DNA of 64,000 nt from CALFUK01 sp964398295 (GCA_964398295.1 CAYNMW010000001.1:13891-77890); one strand, 5' to 3'. Shown: positions 47,124-56,996, counted from the stretch's first letter. Numbers and translations are program-made. The notes: generated by a model not told the origin, from the sequence alone.

Positions 47124-50100
47124 ATGAAATCGAACATCATAAGAACACAACACTGGAATTTATTTTCAGTACTTACCTGCTATTTTTTATTCTTTGGCAC
47201 TACTTTAATTGCTCAAGAAACAGTGGTGATTAATGAAATCAATTACCGCAATATCAACAAGCAAGAGAACATTAAATTTGTCGAACTGTACAATTATGGA
47301 GGAACATCTGTAAATATTAGTGGTTGGCATTTGTCAGGGGGAGTGAATTACACATTTCCTGGAGGAACAACAATAGGTGCTGATAAATATTTGGTCGTTG
47401 CACAGGATAAAGCAACTTGTCAAAGTTTCTTCTCAATCACTGGAGTTCTCGGTAACATTTCTGGTAATTTAAGTGCATCTGGCGATGATGTTATATTGCG
47501 AGATGACAGCTTTATTGTTATTGATGAAGTAGATTACGAAAGTTGGAAAGAGTGGCCTAATGTTAGGTTCGATGATTATAAAGAACCTCAGCCTATCCCT
47601 CAAAATCCCCCAGGTACTAATTATATGGAGGATGTAACAATAAAAGTTTCAAAATCTATTCAAAGAATTAATCCAGAATTGGATGGAAAACACGGAGGAA
47701 GTTGGTCAGCAGCTTTTCCTACTCCAAAACAACAAAATGCAAACTTTAGTAATAATACCTCATTGCCAGTTGTACAATCGGTTTCCAAAAGCCCTGACCA
47801 TCCGGCTTCCAATAATGCTGTACGCATTAAAGTTGATTTTGATAATCACCAACTGTACAGTAATATTCTAAATGTTGAATTGGAGTATCAAATAAATAAT
47901 GCTGGAGATTATAAAGTAAAGTCTGATGGAAATTATAATTCTAGTTTTTTGACTAAACAAATGTTGGATGATGGAAATTTTGCTATAAGCGGAGATTCTA
48001 CAGCCAATAATGGACGTTACACAGCAATCATTCCTGCTTCAATGCATCAGAACAGATCGTTAATACGATATAAAATTAAAGTAGAAACAACGGGTGGTTA
48101 TGTCCGATATTTTCCTGATCCAAATCATAAGGAAGATAATTACAGTTATTACGTATATAATGGAGATGCAGAATTTCAAGATTACAATTTTGATGAACTT
48201 GATACAATGCAAAACATTACCATTGTGACAAAATCTAGTATTACCAATGAGTATATCGGTACACAAGACAATAACGATCAATACGATGGTGATGAGTTTT
48301 TGGGAGAAGGTACTTTAATTCACAATGGTAAAATATTTGATCACATTAATTTTAGACCACGTGGCAAAACCAGAAATAACAGAGTTAAACCTGGAATAAA
48401 ATTTAAATTAAATAAAGAAAAAGGTTTAATAGTCGAGGATGATTGTGGAGATGATTATAAAGAAGAACGAGATAATTTGGTTTTATCTGGTACGTGGGTT
48501 AATGATGCAGCTGCACATGGCTTAGTAGAAAGTTTGATCTATAAAATTTTAGAATTGACCAAGGGATGGTTTGTGTATACAGATTATGTCAATCTAAGAA
48601 TTGTTGATGCATCAACAGAAACTGGATTGCATGGTGATTTTTGGGGCTTGTTTTTAATTTTGGAAGATAACAACGGTGAATTATTAAAAGAACACGATTT
48701 ACCAGACGGCAATATATGGACAACCTATGATCCTAATGGCGCTGCTAGATTTGTGCATGTTGACTATTTTGGAGACTATCCTGGCTACAATAATCCAGCT
48801 CCATGGATTACTGATACTAATTTAGAGGGAAATAATCCAGAAACGCCTGATGTCAACACTGTAAATAGAGAAATGTTATTTGGGGATTGGATAGGAAATG
48901 AATTTTGGGCTAATGGGGAATCTAATTATTACAAAAAACACAGTTATCGAGAATACCACAATCCTGAAACTAACAGATGGATAGGCTGGTGTAGAGATTA
49001 TGATGGTGCTTTTGGTAGTGGAAATAACGTGCCAGGGATCAGTTCAATAAACAATGCAAACCCAAATTTTAATATAAGGCAGCCATTGAATATTCCTCCA
49101 AGTTTAGAAATAGAATATAAAGGTGAATTGAGATCTGCATTTGATTTATTACTAAATGATCAACAAATTGAATTTTTAGTAGAAAGTGAATTAGAAAAAA
49201 TATATGACCCATCTAAAGTTTTTGATTGGACAACTTTGGATCATGCACGTTGGGGTCAGACTTATGCTTTGGGCTCAGTAGATGCCCAATTTAACTGGTA
49301 TAAAAATACCTGGTTTCAAGCCCGAAGAAACTATTTAGCAAATAATTCGGTACATGGAATTAAGGATAATAATATACCGAATACACCATCCATTAACCTT
49401 ACGGGTAGTCATGCTATTGATGATTTAAGTTTTAGTAATTCTAATTACTCAGATCCCAATGGAAATCCATTCAAAGCATTGGAATGGAGAATTGGTGAAT
49501 GGTCAGGAGACACCACTAATCCTTTTTATGATGAGAGATGCGAACCCAAATATGAAATACAAACAGTTTGGGAAAGTGGAGAACTAACTAATTTTTCAAA
49601 TAATTATACTTTTCCTGCAGATGCACAATTGAAAGTCGGTAGGACTTATTTAGTGCGTGTCAGATATAAAGACAGCACAAATAGATGGAGCCATTGGAGC
49701 GATCCAGAACAATTTATTTCCGAAGAAGCTTTAAACCAGAATGCTCATGATTTAGTGATTAATGAAATCATGTATCACCCAGATGATAATTGCGGAAGTG
49801 AATTTTTAGAAATATATAATAATGAAAATTTCACCATCAATTTAACTAACTACAAATTTACAAATGGTATTGATTTCGATTTTCCTGATGGAGCTACAAT
49901 TGCATCTGGAGCCTATTTAGTGTTAGCACAAGATAGTATAGACTTTGTGCATAAATTTGGTTTTAGTCCTTTTGGTGATTATAGTGGCAACTTAAATGAT
50001 AATGGAGAATTTATTGAACTTAAAGGTCCCTTTAGGGTAATTGTCGATTCGCTTACTTATAATAACAAGGACCCTTGGGATGAAGCTCCCGATGAAGATG

Positions 50101-51884
50101 GGATGTCATTAGAACTCTTGAATCCTTCATTAGATAATACAGATCCCTTCAATTGGTTTAGGTCTGATGAAACGTGTGGGACACCACAAGCAGAAAACTC
50201 TAGGATATGTACTGGTGCTGCCCCAACAATCGTATTCAATGAAATCAATTATAATTCTGATAATGAAAATTTCGATCCAGGTGACTGGGTAGAATTACAC
50301 AATCCTACAGCTAGCACAGTCGATTTGTCTGGTTGGTCATTTCATGATAATAAAGGTGATTTTATTATTCCGAATGGTACGATTATGGGTCCAGGTGCTT
50401 ATTTCGTATTGGTAGAAAATGATAGCTTGTTTACCTTATTATTTCCAAATGTGGCTACTTCAAATTATGCAGGAAATTTTTCTTTCAATTTGAGTGGTAA
50501 AGGAGAACGAATAAGTCTGTTTGATCAAAATAAATGTCTTGCAGATGTTGTCATCTATGATGATAAATCTCCTTGGCCTGAGGAACCTGATGGAGATGGT
50601 CCTTCTCTGTCTCTCATGTCACCTCACCTTGATAATGCATTAGCCACATCCTGGGAAAGTTCAGGGGATGTGAATTCTCCTAATGGTACACCTGGATGTC
50701 CGAATAATCCAGTTGATTGCTTTGATCTTTGTCCATTTGACCCGAATAAAACAGAACCTGGAGATTGTGGTTGCGGCGTGCCAGATACAGATACTGATTC
50801 AGATGGAGTCGCTGATTGTGCTGATAATTGTCCATTAGATCCTAATAAAACAGAACCTGGAATTTGCGACTGTGGTTTGGCTGACACTGATTCTGATTCA
50901 GATGGAGTACCGAATTGTGATGACAATTGTCCATCAGATCCAAATAAAACACAACCTGGTTTGTGTGGCTGCGGTACAACAGACACTGATAGTGATTCAG
51001 ATGGAGTACCGAATTGTACTGACAATTGTCCAACAGATCCTAATAAAATATTACCTGGGATTTGTGGCTGTGGCACCCCAGATCTTGATACAGATTTTGA
51101 TGGTACTTTTGACTGTTTTGATAACTGCCCAAATGATCCAAATAAAACTCAAGAAGGAATTTGTGGCTGTGGTATATCGGATATTGATCAGAATAATAAT
51201 GGGATATGCGACACCCTTGAAGACCCATGCTCAAACATCACCTCAGATAATTTTGAAAATAATATTGGCCTTTGGAAAATTGGAGGAGTTGATGCAGCGA
51301 GAGTAGCTTCTAGTTTCAGTCCAGGTGGATCATATTCAATGAGAATACGTGATGATTCAGGATCAGCATCTTCGATATTCACGAATACACTTAATTTGAC
51401 TCTGGTCGAAAGCATAAAAATTGTGTTCGATTATCAGGCTATTGGTTTTGTCTCTGCACAAACATTCTTTTTGGAATCATCAACAGATGGAGGGGCAACT
51501 TATTCGGTTCTCAATGAGTGGGTAAGTGGATCAGATTTTATTAATCATGCTGTGTATTCAGATTCTATTAGTATTGACAATAGCCAGTTGTCCAATGCGA
51601 GTGTGTTCAGATTTAGATCTAATGGTAATACCGATGCAAATGAAATATATCTCGATAATATTAAATTGAAATCATGTCCAAATGGATGTGATAACTTCCT
51701 GACACAAACAAATAATAGTAATATAAACAACTCAGGAGAAGCAATCATTGGAATAGAAACAAATGGTATCGTTCAAAGTGGAAACAATATTTCACTTAAT
51801 GCTGGTCAGTATATTTCCATGACTTCGGGCTTTGAAGTAAAACCAAGCGCACAATTTCATGCATATATAGAAGCATGTCAATAG
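47124..51884 (+). CDS. Giant secreted LTD-CotH kinase-thrombospondin-3 protein with 3-coathanger stack C-terminus
   Basis: 1586 residues from the ATG at 47124, which begins the signal peptide MKSNIIRTQHWNLFSVLTC and continues to IAQ; a GTG 51 bases earlier is less likely. A lamin-tail domain (about 33-130, VINEINYRNINKQENIKFVE) is followed by a CotH kinase-like region (about 360-700: FRPRGKTRNNRVKPGIKF, WGLFLILEDNNGE, CRDYDGAFGSG with probable metal ligands). Two more lamin-tail domains lie near 880-1000 and 1030-1150. Five thrombospondin type 3-like repeats (about 1200-1360, NCPxDPNKTxPGxCGCG and DTDSDGVP) and a beta-sandwich follow. The C-terminus (NNSGEAIIGIETNG ... SMTSGFEVKPSAQFHAYIE) is a 3-coathanger stack domain. 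It is presumably secreted and calcium binding; the kinase substrate is unknown. Confidence 0.88.
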   Translation: MKSNIIRTQHWNLFSVLTCYFLFFGTTLIAQETVVINEINYRNINKQENIKFVELYNYGGTSVNISGWHLSGGVNYTFPGGTTIGADKYLVVAQDKATCQSFFSITGVLGNISGNLSASGDDVILRDDSFIVIDEVDYESWKEWPNVRFDDYKEPQPIPQNPPGTNYMEDVTIKVSKSIQRINPELDGKHGGSWSAAFPTPKQQNANFSNNTSLPVVQSVSKSPDHPASNNAVRIKVDFDNHQLYSNILNVELEYQINNAGDYKVKSDGNYNSSFLTKQMLDDGNFAISGDSTANNGRYTAIIPASMHQNRSLIRYKIKVETTGGYVRYFPDPNHKEDNYSYYVYNGDAEFQDYNFDELDTMQNITIVTKSSITNEYIGTQDNNDQYDGDEFLGEGTLIHNGKIFDHINFRPRGKTRNNRVKPGIKFKLNKEKGLIVEDDCGDDYKEERDNLVLSGTWVNDAAAHGLVESLIYKILELTKGWFVYTDYVNLRIVDASTETGLHGDFWGLFLILEDNNGELLKEHDLPDGNIWTTYDPNGAARFVHVDYFGDYPGYNNPAPWITDTNLEGNNPETPDVNTVNREMLFGDWIGNEFWANGESNYYKKHSYREYHNPETNRWIGWCRDYDGAFGSGNNVPGISSINNANPNFNIRQPLNIPPSLEIEYKGELRSAFDLLLNDQQIEFLVESELEKIYDPSKVFDWTTLDHARWGQTYALGSVDAQFNWYKNTWFQARRNYLANNSVHGIKDNNIPNTPSINLTGSHAIDDLSFSNSNYSDPNGNPFKALEWRIGEWSGDTTNPFYDERCEPKYEIQTVWESGELTNFSNNYTFPADAQLKVGRTYLVRVRYKDSTNRWSHWSDPEQFISEEALNQNAHDLVINEIMYHPDDNCGSEFLEIYNNENFTINLTNYKFTNGIDFDFPDGATIASGAYLVLAQDSIDFVHKFGFSPFGDYSGNLNDNGEFIELKGPFRVIVDSLTYNNKDPWDEAPDEDGMSLELLNPSLDNTDPFNWFRSDETCGTPQAENSRICTGAAPTIVFNEINYNSDNENFDPGDWVELHNPTASTVDLSGWSFHDNKGDFIIPNGTIMGPGAYFVLVENDSLFTLLFPNVATSNYAGNFSFNLSGKGERISLFDQNKCLADVVIYDDKSPWPEEPDGDGPSLSLMSPHLDNALATSWESSGDVNSPNGTPGCPNNPVDCFDLCPFDPNKTEPGDCGCGVPDTDTDSDGVADCADNCPLDPNKTEPGICDCGLADTDSDSDGVPNCDDNCPSDPNKTQPGLCGCGTTDTDSDSDGVPNCTDNCPTDPNKILPGICGCGTPDLDTDFDGTFDCFDNCPNDPNKTQEGICGCGISDIDQNNNGICDTLEDPCSNITSDNFENNIGLWKIGGVDAARVASSFSPGGSYSMRIRDDSGSASSIFTNTLNLTLVESIKIVFDYQAIGFVSAQTFFLESSTDGGATYSVLNEWVSGSDFINHAVYSDSISIDNSQLSNASVFRFRSNGNTDANEIYLDNIKLKSCPNGCDNFLTQTNNSNINNSGEAIIGIETNGIVQSGNNISLNAGQYISMTSGFEVKPSAQFHAYIEACQ
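50732..51190 (+). repeat. Tandem 99-bp repeats encoding thrombospondin-3 units
   Basis: The segment starting TCCA/CCCA recurs at 50732, 50831, 50930, 51029 and 51128, exactly 99 bases (33 codons) apart. Copies 3 and 4 are nearly identical at DNA level, including GATTCAGATGGAGTACCGAA. This points to recent unequal duplication inside the CotH gene. Confidence 0.9.
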
Positions 51885-51932
51885 AGAAGAGTAAATGATC
51901 AGAATAACAGGATTCTTTAAAGTTAGTCGTAA

Positions 51933-51995
51933 TTGATCAAAGCACCAGTGTGCGACATCTTTATAGCCCGTATGACGATGGAAATTGTGGGGTGA
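51933..51995 (+). repeat. Dispersed repeat, family C, copy 1
   Basis: Begins TGATCAAAGCACCAGTG and continues TGCGACATCTTTATAGCCCG TATG. Copy 2 begins 160 bases later; each contains the palindromic GCACC...GGTGC-like core and ends GGTGAATAGGTTAATCT / GGGCGAATTGATCTAACT. Confidence 0.65.
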
Positions 51996-52092
51996 ATAGG
52001 TTAATCTAAATTCTATCAGGAGAATCAATTTTAGATTAAAACCCAAAAGGAGCTTGTGTGTTGGAGATTGATCTTGAATGTATATTATAGAA

Positions 52093-52158
52093 TGATTGAA
52101 AGCACCATAGGTGCGATATATTTGTAGCCTCGTATGCCGAAGGCGATACGTGGGCGAA
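52093..52158 (+). repeat. Dispersed repeat, family C, copy 2
   Basis: AAAGCACCATAGGTGCGATA then TATTTGTAGCCTCGTATG and CGAAGGCGATACGTGGGCG. The GCACC/GGTGC arms and the CGTATGCCG...CGATACG arms are both self-complementary, so the RNA would form two stems. Confidence 0.65.
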
Positions 52159-52175
52159 TTGATCTAACTAAACCC

Positions 52176-52218
52176 AAATTTGACATGATCCGTAGGTCAA
52201 TCGGATCATGTCAAATTT
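52176..52218 (+). terminator. 17-bp perfect-stem terminator
   Basis: Arms aaatttgacatgatccg / cggatcatgtcaaattt with a 9-nt loop and a short CTTT after. It ends transcription from the CotH region 290 bases upstream or prevents read-through into the next gene. The weak T-run on either strand suggests it may work in both directions. Confidence 0.7.
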
Positions 52219-52327
52219 CTTTAGAGAGAGTTCTTGTTTTAAAAGCAATCGTGAAAATGTGACCTTGATGTAAAGATGAAGCGTTTCAGATATATAACAT
52301 TTTATAAATGAAGTATATTGATTGTAA

Positions 52328-52741
52328 ATGATGGAAGCACAATCTCTTTATCTATTAAACCTTTTTCTTAGTTCATTTATGTGTGGAGTAATCTGGCTTG
52401 TACAGATTCTAATTTACCCATCATTTAAATTAGCCACTGATCGGAAATATCATGAATTCCACATAAAGACAATCAGTATTGTCGTTATGCCAATTATGTT
52501 GATGGAATTGGGAGCAAGTATTTATTTGTATTTCATGGCCAAATCATACATCACTCTTTTTGTGCTCATCTTGTTAATTATGATTTGGCTTTCGACATTT
52601 TTCTTGCAGGTTCCGCAGCATCGATTAGTGCAAGAAGATTCTTCTCCTGCATTGATAGATAAACTTATTTCGTCGAATTGGATACGTTCTTGTTTATGGA
52701 CTGGAAAAACTCTATTACTTTTGTGGTATGGCTTTACCTAA
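52328..52741 (+). CDS. Four-helix membrane protein of unknown function
   Basis: 137 residues, nearly all hydrophobic: four helices with WLVQILIYPSFK, FHIKTISIVVMPIMLMELG, LIMIWLSTFFLQVPQHRLVQ and SSNWIRSCLWTGKTLLLL. Similar small proteins occur in other Bacteroidota, but I know no function. The Trp-Leu-Val-Gln and VPQH patterns are probably conserved. Its end overlaps the patatin gene by 14 bases, so the two are coupled. Two adjacent ATG codons (52328 and 52331) are both possible starts. Confidence 0.7.
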   Translation: MMEAQSLYLLNLFLSSFMCGVIWLVQILIYPSFKLATDRKYHEFHIKTISIVVMPIMLMELGASIYLYFMAKSYITLFVLILLIMIWLSTFFLQVPQHRLVQEDSSPALIDKLISSNWIRSCLWTGKTLLLLWYGFT

Positions 52742-53588
52742 CAATAGCTATATGGCCCCTATTAAACATCTTCTGCAAACGACACGAGCAAAGAGGAAGT
52801 TTTCTATTTCAAGTGATCATCTAGCATTAGTCTTGTCTGGTGGTGGCGCCAGAGGTGCATACCAGATTGGAGTCTGGAAAGCAATGGAAGAGAAAGGGAT
52901 CATGCCTAGGGTGAAGCAAGTCTTTGGAACATCTGTTGGTGCCATAAATGGTGCTGCGATCGTCCAGGGTGATTTAGTTATTGCCGAAGAGCTTTGGAGA
53001 CAATTGGATTACAGCAAGGTGTTTAGCGATTTTGATTCAATTGTGTCTTCTGCTGAATACAAGCCAAGAGCCATTTATCAAACTATTGTCAAATTATTTA
53101 AAGAAAAGGGATTAAATGTAGATCCATTAAAAGAACTGTTGTATGAATTTCTTAATGAAGATCTTATAAGAAAATCACCTGTTGATTTTGGATTAGTGGT
53201 TTTTGAATTAAATTCTTTCAAAAAGAGGTATTTGCGAAAAGCAGATATTCCTAAAGGTGAGCTCATCGATTATATTATAGCAAGTGCTACATTTCCTATT
53301 TTCAAAGCTCATTATGTAGAAGGGAAACGATTTATTGATGGAGGAATTTCAGACAATCGTCCATTTTCATTTTTGAAAAATGAACAGGATATTGGTCAAG
53401 CGATATGTATTGACCTGACTACAGCCAGACACTTCTATGTGAAGGATGCAGATCAGGAGAACATGGAAGTAAACTACATAAAGGCATCAAAATTACTTGG
53501 ATCTCCATTGGCATTTGACCTAAAAAAAATCAACAAAAATATGGCATTGGGCTACGAGGATTTTTATCGTTATTGTAGTGAAGAATAG
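52728..53588 (+). CDS. Patatin-like phospholipase family protein
   Basis: 286 residues. The oxyanion loop is LSGGGARGAYQIG (residues 36-48); the nucleophile elbow is GTSVG with Ser69; the dyad aspartate is Asp204 in DGGISDNRP. It should hydrolyse acyl esters of lipids in the cytoplasm or at the membrane. No signal peptide. It overlaps the membrane-protein gene by 14 bases, hinting that the two act together on membrane lipids. Confidence 0.9.
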   Translation: MALPNNSYMAPIKHLLQTTRAKRKFSISSDHLALVLSGGGARGAYQIGVWKAMEEKGIMPRVKQVFGTSVGAINGAAIVQGDLVIAEELWRQLDYSKVFSDFDSIVSSAEYKPRAIYQTIVKLFKEKGLNVDPLKELLYEFLNEDLIRKSPVDFGLVVFELNSFKKRYLRKADIPKGELIDYIIASATFPIFKAHYVEGKRFIDGGISDNRPFSFLKNEQDIGQAICIDLTTARHFYVKDADQENMEVNYIKASKLLGSPLAFDLKKINKNMALGYEDFYRYCSEE

Positions 53589-53677
53589 CTTATAAATTCG
53601 TGTTATAATTTCTCCCTTGAGGAGATTTTAGAGGATTTGATGATATCCAATTTCACACAAGTAGCAATGGCACTCTG

Positions 53678-53747
53678 ACAATCAAACAATCAAACAATCA
53701 AACAATCAAAACAATCAAACAATCAAAACAATCAAACAATCAACAAT
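53678..53747. repeat. (CAATCAAA/ACAATCAA) microsatellite
   Basis: About eight tandem imperfect 7-9-base units of the ACAATCAA type, ending 4 bases before the stop codon of the BNR-repeat gene on the minus strand. It could vary in length by slippage but lies outside any coding sequence. Confidence 0.85.
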
Positions 53748-53751
53748 CCAT

Positions 53752-56700
53752 TCACGGTTTAACCTTCTTAACCTTAATAGCTCCAACTCCCGCTTCCCAT
53801 AATTTTTTATTTACCAAAGGAATTTCAGTATTTAAAATAGTAGCAGCCTGTTCACGTAAGGGTGCCCATTCAGCGTCTAATTCTACTTTTCTTTTTTTAG
53901 CGGCTTCTGTCACTTTGACTATATCGCTTTCTGTTTGGTTGAGTAAAAACAAATAATTCGCTGACAGTTTATTTGGAAAATTTTCTACATCGTCATAAGC
54001 CTTTGTTTTGCGTTGTACCATTTCATCATCCCAACTTTTCATTTTCAATATGAGGTTTTTTGTTTCTTCGTTAAGCGTTTCATTTCCTGAAAGTTTTTTC
54101 GATGCATTGTACAAATCCTTTCGCAAGTCTGCCATTTCATTTATCGAGCGATGCATATTACTTATGGTGCTTTCCATTTCGCTCATGATCAAATGATATT
54201 CTTCAAACTGTTCTGCTGTCGTGTTGTATAATGGATGAGAAGAAACGTCTACCGTAGAAGTACTTGATTGCTCTCCTTGTGAAACTGTGAGAGTATAGGT
54301 TCCTGGAACCACTTTATGTCCTCGATAGCTTCCTTCAATATAGACATCCGGTACACCCTCCAGAATTGGATAACGAAGATCCCATACAAATCGATTAAGT
54401 CCAGGTTTTTTGCCTAATGTTGGTGTCGGAGGTGGCCCACCTGCCCATCTGGAGAAGGTAGTATCCTTCACAGAAGTAAAATGTCTAACGAGTTGACCAG
54501 ATTCATTTGTTATGGTCAATTCAATAGGCTCTTTAGAGTTACTATTTGGTAACTGATAGTAGATCACTGCTCCATTAGCTGGATTTACACCCCTCAGTGG
54601 ATTTGTCCCCTTAAACGAAGGGTTTGTTCCGTTTAATTCACTACTACCATTTAGGAGAACTGATTTCTCTGGTGTAAACACATGAAGTTCTCCAGGTTCT
54701 TTGTCTACCTGTCTGAGAAGGTCAAGGTCATCCAGAATCCAAAATGAACGGCCTGAAGTAGCCGCAACAAGATCATTGTTTTTGACAGCAAGATCTGTAA
54801 TTGGAGTAATTGGCAAATTTAATTGTAGCGGATACCATCGTTGTCCATCATTCCAGGATATATACACACCTGTTTCAGTCCCTGCGTACAATAAGCCCTC
54901 TCTTACATCATCTTCTCGGACAACTCTTGTGAAAGCACCTTTTGGAATCCCATTTGAGATATTAGTCCAACTTTGGCCATAGTTCTCAGTCTTGTATAAT
55001 GCAGGTGTATGGTCGTTAAATTTGTATCGAGTGGTAGCAATATAAACCGTGCCGGGATCATGAGGAGAAATATCTATAGCATTGATCAAGCATTCTTCCA
55101 ATCCCGCAGGTGTAACATTAGTCCAGTCATCTCCACCGTTTTTGGTCACATGAATAAGACCATCATCGCTTGACACCCAAATGACACCTGCCTCATGAGG
55201 TGACTCAATGACATAAGCTATTGTCCCATAATTTTCAGCGCCTACTGCTTCATTTGTATATGGGACTCCTCCCTTTCCTTGTTTTGATTTTTCATTTCGT
55301 GTAAGGTCAGGTGAGACCTCGGTCCAAGTCTGTCCAAGGTCTTGCGTTCTCAACAAATATTGGGCTCCATGATAATAGGTATTGGGTTCATGTTTGGACC
55401 ATATTATTGGTGCATTCCAATTATACCGATATTTCATTTCCGATGCATCCTTCCCCAAATATTGGATAGGTGCTGCCATGATGTTTGTGCTTGCTTCTGC
55501 TTTGGTATCCAATACCTCAATCGTACCTAAGTAAGAACCACCCAATACATATCTGGGATCATCCGGGTCAAATGCCAAAAAGGCACTTTCTCCACCAGCT
55601 GAATATGTCCAGCTTCTTTGTGTGATTCCTCTCCCAGCTTCTCTACTTGCAATTCTTACTGATGAATTGTCTTGTTGGCCAGCATAAATGCGATAGGGAT
55701 AATGATTGTCTACACTGATTCTATAGAATTGAGAGGTTGGCATATTGTCTTGACGAGACCATGTCTTTCCTCGATTAAAACTAATTGCTGCACCACCGTC
55801 ATTTGAGATGCAAATATTTTTTGGGTTGGTAGGATGAATCCATAAGTCATGAAAATCTCCATGCGTACCAGTCAATCTTTCCCAGGTTTTACCACCGTCA
55901 CTTGATCGCAAAGCTGGTGCACTTAGGACATAAACCATGTCCTTATTGATTGGGTCAGCAAATACTTCAATATAATACCAGGCGCGTTGTACCAATCGAT
56001 GATCTTTACTTATACGTTTCCAACTTGATCCTGCATTATCAGATACAAATAGTCCACCTTTTTCTTCATTCGAATCACTTTCAACAAGTGCATATACTCG
56101 ATCTGGTTCTGAGCGGCAAATGGATACTGCCATTTTACCGAGCTCATCTGGTAGTCCCGATTCAATTTTTTTCCAGTTGTTGCCACCATCAGTAGATTTA
56201 TACAAGCCACTTCCGGGACCTCCACTGATCACTTGCCAAGGCCGTCTACCGTGTTCCCACATGGCAGCATAAAGGATTCTCGGATTGGACATGTCCATGT
56301 CAATATCAGCACAGCCAGTATCTTCATTGACAAAAAGGATGTTTTGCCAGGATCTTCCTCCATCTGTCGTTTTATATACGCCACGTTCTTTATTTGGTCC
56401 ATAAAGGTTTCCTTGGACCGCTACATAAACAATGTCAGGATTGGTAGGATGTATTTTTATTTCGGCAATGTGCTGTGTCGTTTCCAAACCCATGTGTGAC
56501 CAGGTTTTACCAGCATCAGTTGATTTATACATGCCATCTCCATGAGAAGTCATTACAGCTCTTGGAGCATGCTCACCCATTCCACAATACACAACATTTG
56601 GATCACTTTCAGATACAGCTATAGCGCCTACGGAGCCTGTTTTAAAAAAACCATCTGAGATGTTGTGCCAATACTGACCTGCATCACTGGTTTTCCATAA

Positions 56701-56910
56701 TCCACCTCCTGTCGTACCCATATAGTAGGTCAGTGGGTCATTGATAACACCGCTTGAGCCTACTGATCGTCCACCTCTGAATGGTCCAATATTCCTCCAT
56801 TTCATCGGAGCCAATATGGAATCGGTGTCTACTTGTTGGCCCAACAATTGATGTTGTTTACCAGGAAAGAAAAAGAGAGAAAGTAAAAAAATGATGCCTA
56901 TGCGATTCAT
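53752..56910 (-). CDS. VPS10/sortilin-like BNR-repeat propeller protein
   Basis: 1052 residues with signal peptide (MNRIGIIFLLSLFFFPG). From about 35 to 720 it carries at least eleven Asp-box/BNR turns of the form S/T-x-D-x-G-x-x-W, e.g. STDAGKTWSHMG, TTDGGRSWQNI, SSDGGKTWERL, TKNGGDDWTNV and TENYGQSWTNI, which should build one or two beta-propellers. A beta-sandwich segment (about 770-880, VPGTYTLTVSQGEQSS) and a helical C-terminus with charged coiled-coil follow. Such proteins are annotated as glycosyl hydrolase or VPS10-like in Bacteroidota; no catalytic residues are evident and ligand binding is as likely. No T9SS domain at its end, so it may remain periplasmic or in the outer membrane. 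Thioredoxin lies just upstream on the same strand. Confidence 0.85.
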   Translation of the reverse strand: MNRIGIIFLLSLFFFPGKQHQLLGQQVDTDSILAPMKWRNIGPFRGGRSVGSSGVINDPLTYYMGTTGGGLWKTSDAGQYWHNISDGFFKTGSVGAIAVSESDPNVVYCGMGEHAPRAVMTSHGDGMYKSTDAGKTWSHMGLETTQHIAEIKIHPTNPDIVYVAVQGNLYGPNKERGVYKTTDGGRSWQNILFVNEDTGCADIDMDMSNPRILYAAMWEHGRRPWQVISGGPGSGLYKSTDGGNNWKKIESGLPDELGKMAVSICRSEPDRVYALVESDSNEEKGGLFVSDNAGSSWKRISKDHRLVQRAWYYIEVFADPINKDMVYVLSAPALRSSDGGKTWERLTGTHGDFHDLWIHPTNPKNICISNDGGAAISFNRGKTWSRQDNMPTSQFYRISVDNHYPYRIYAGQQDNSSVRIASREAGRGITQRSWTYSAGGESAFLAFDPDDPRYVLGGSYLGTIEVLDTKAEASTNIMAAPIQYLGKDASEMKYRYNWNAPIIWSKHEPNTYYHGAQYLLRTQDLGQTWTEVSPDLTRNEKSKQGKGGVPYTNEAVGAENYGTIAYVIESPHEAGVIWVSSDDGLIHVTKNGGDDWTNVTPAGLEECLINAIDISPHDPGTVYIATTRYKFNDHTPALYKTENYGQSWTNISNGIPKGAFTRVVREDDVREGLLYAGTETGVYISWNDGQRWYPLQLNLPITPITDLAVKNNDLVAATSGRSFWILDDLDLLRQVDKEPGELHVFTPEKSVLLNGSSELNGTNPSFKGTNPLRGVNPANGAVIYYQLPNSNSKEPIELTITNESGQLVRHFTSVKDTTFSRWAGGPPPTPTLGKKPGLNRFVWDLRYPILEGVPDVYIEGSYRGHKVVPGTYTLTVSQGEQSSTSTVDVSSHPLYNTTAEQFEEYHLIMSEMESTISNMHRSINEMADLRKDLYNASKKLSGNETLNEETKNLILKMKSWDDEMVQRKTKAYDDVENFPNKLSANYLFLLNQTESDIVKVTEAAKKRKVELDAEWAPLREQAATILNTEIPLVNKKLWEAGVGAIKVKKVKP

Positions 56911-56996
56911 ATCACTGCTAGATTTATTTCAACAAGATAAACAACAGAACGCTAATCGCTGAACAGACTACTGGACAGGAAGTTGTCTTGCGACGG

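Larger units (their letters stand above)
51885..52327. other. 443-bp intergenic region with duplicated repeat and terminator
   Basis: Contains two related dispersed-repeat copies (51933-51995 and 52093-52158) and a 17-bp terminator stem (52176-52218). No gene of its own is supported. Confidence 0.6.

Noticed and set aside
50732..51190. Evenly spaced repeats that could suggest a CRISPR array
   Set aside because: The 99-base period is in frame, translates to thrombospondin-3 units and has no constant-repeat/variable-spacer structure.
53678..53747. CAATCAAA microsatellite as a phase-variation switch
   Set aside because: Lies after the stop codon of the minus-strand gene and before no start codon, so slippage would not change a reading frame.
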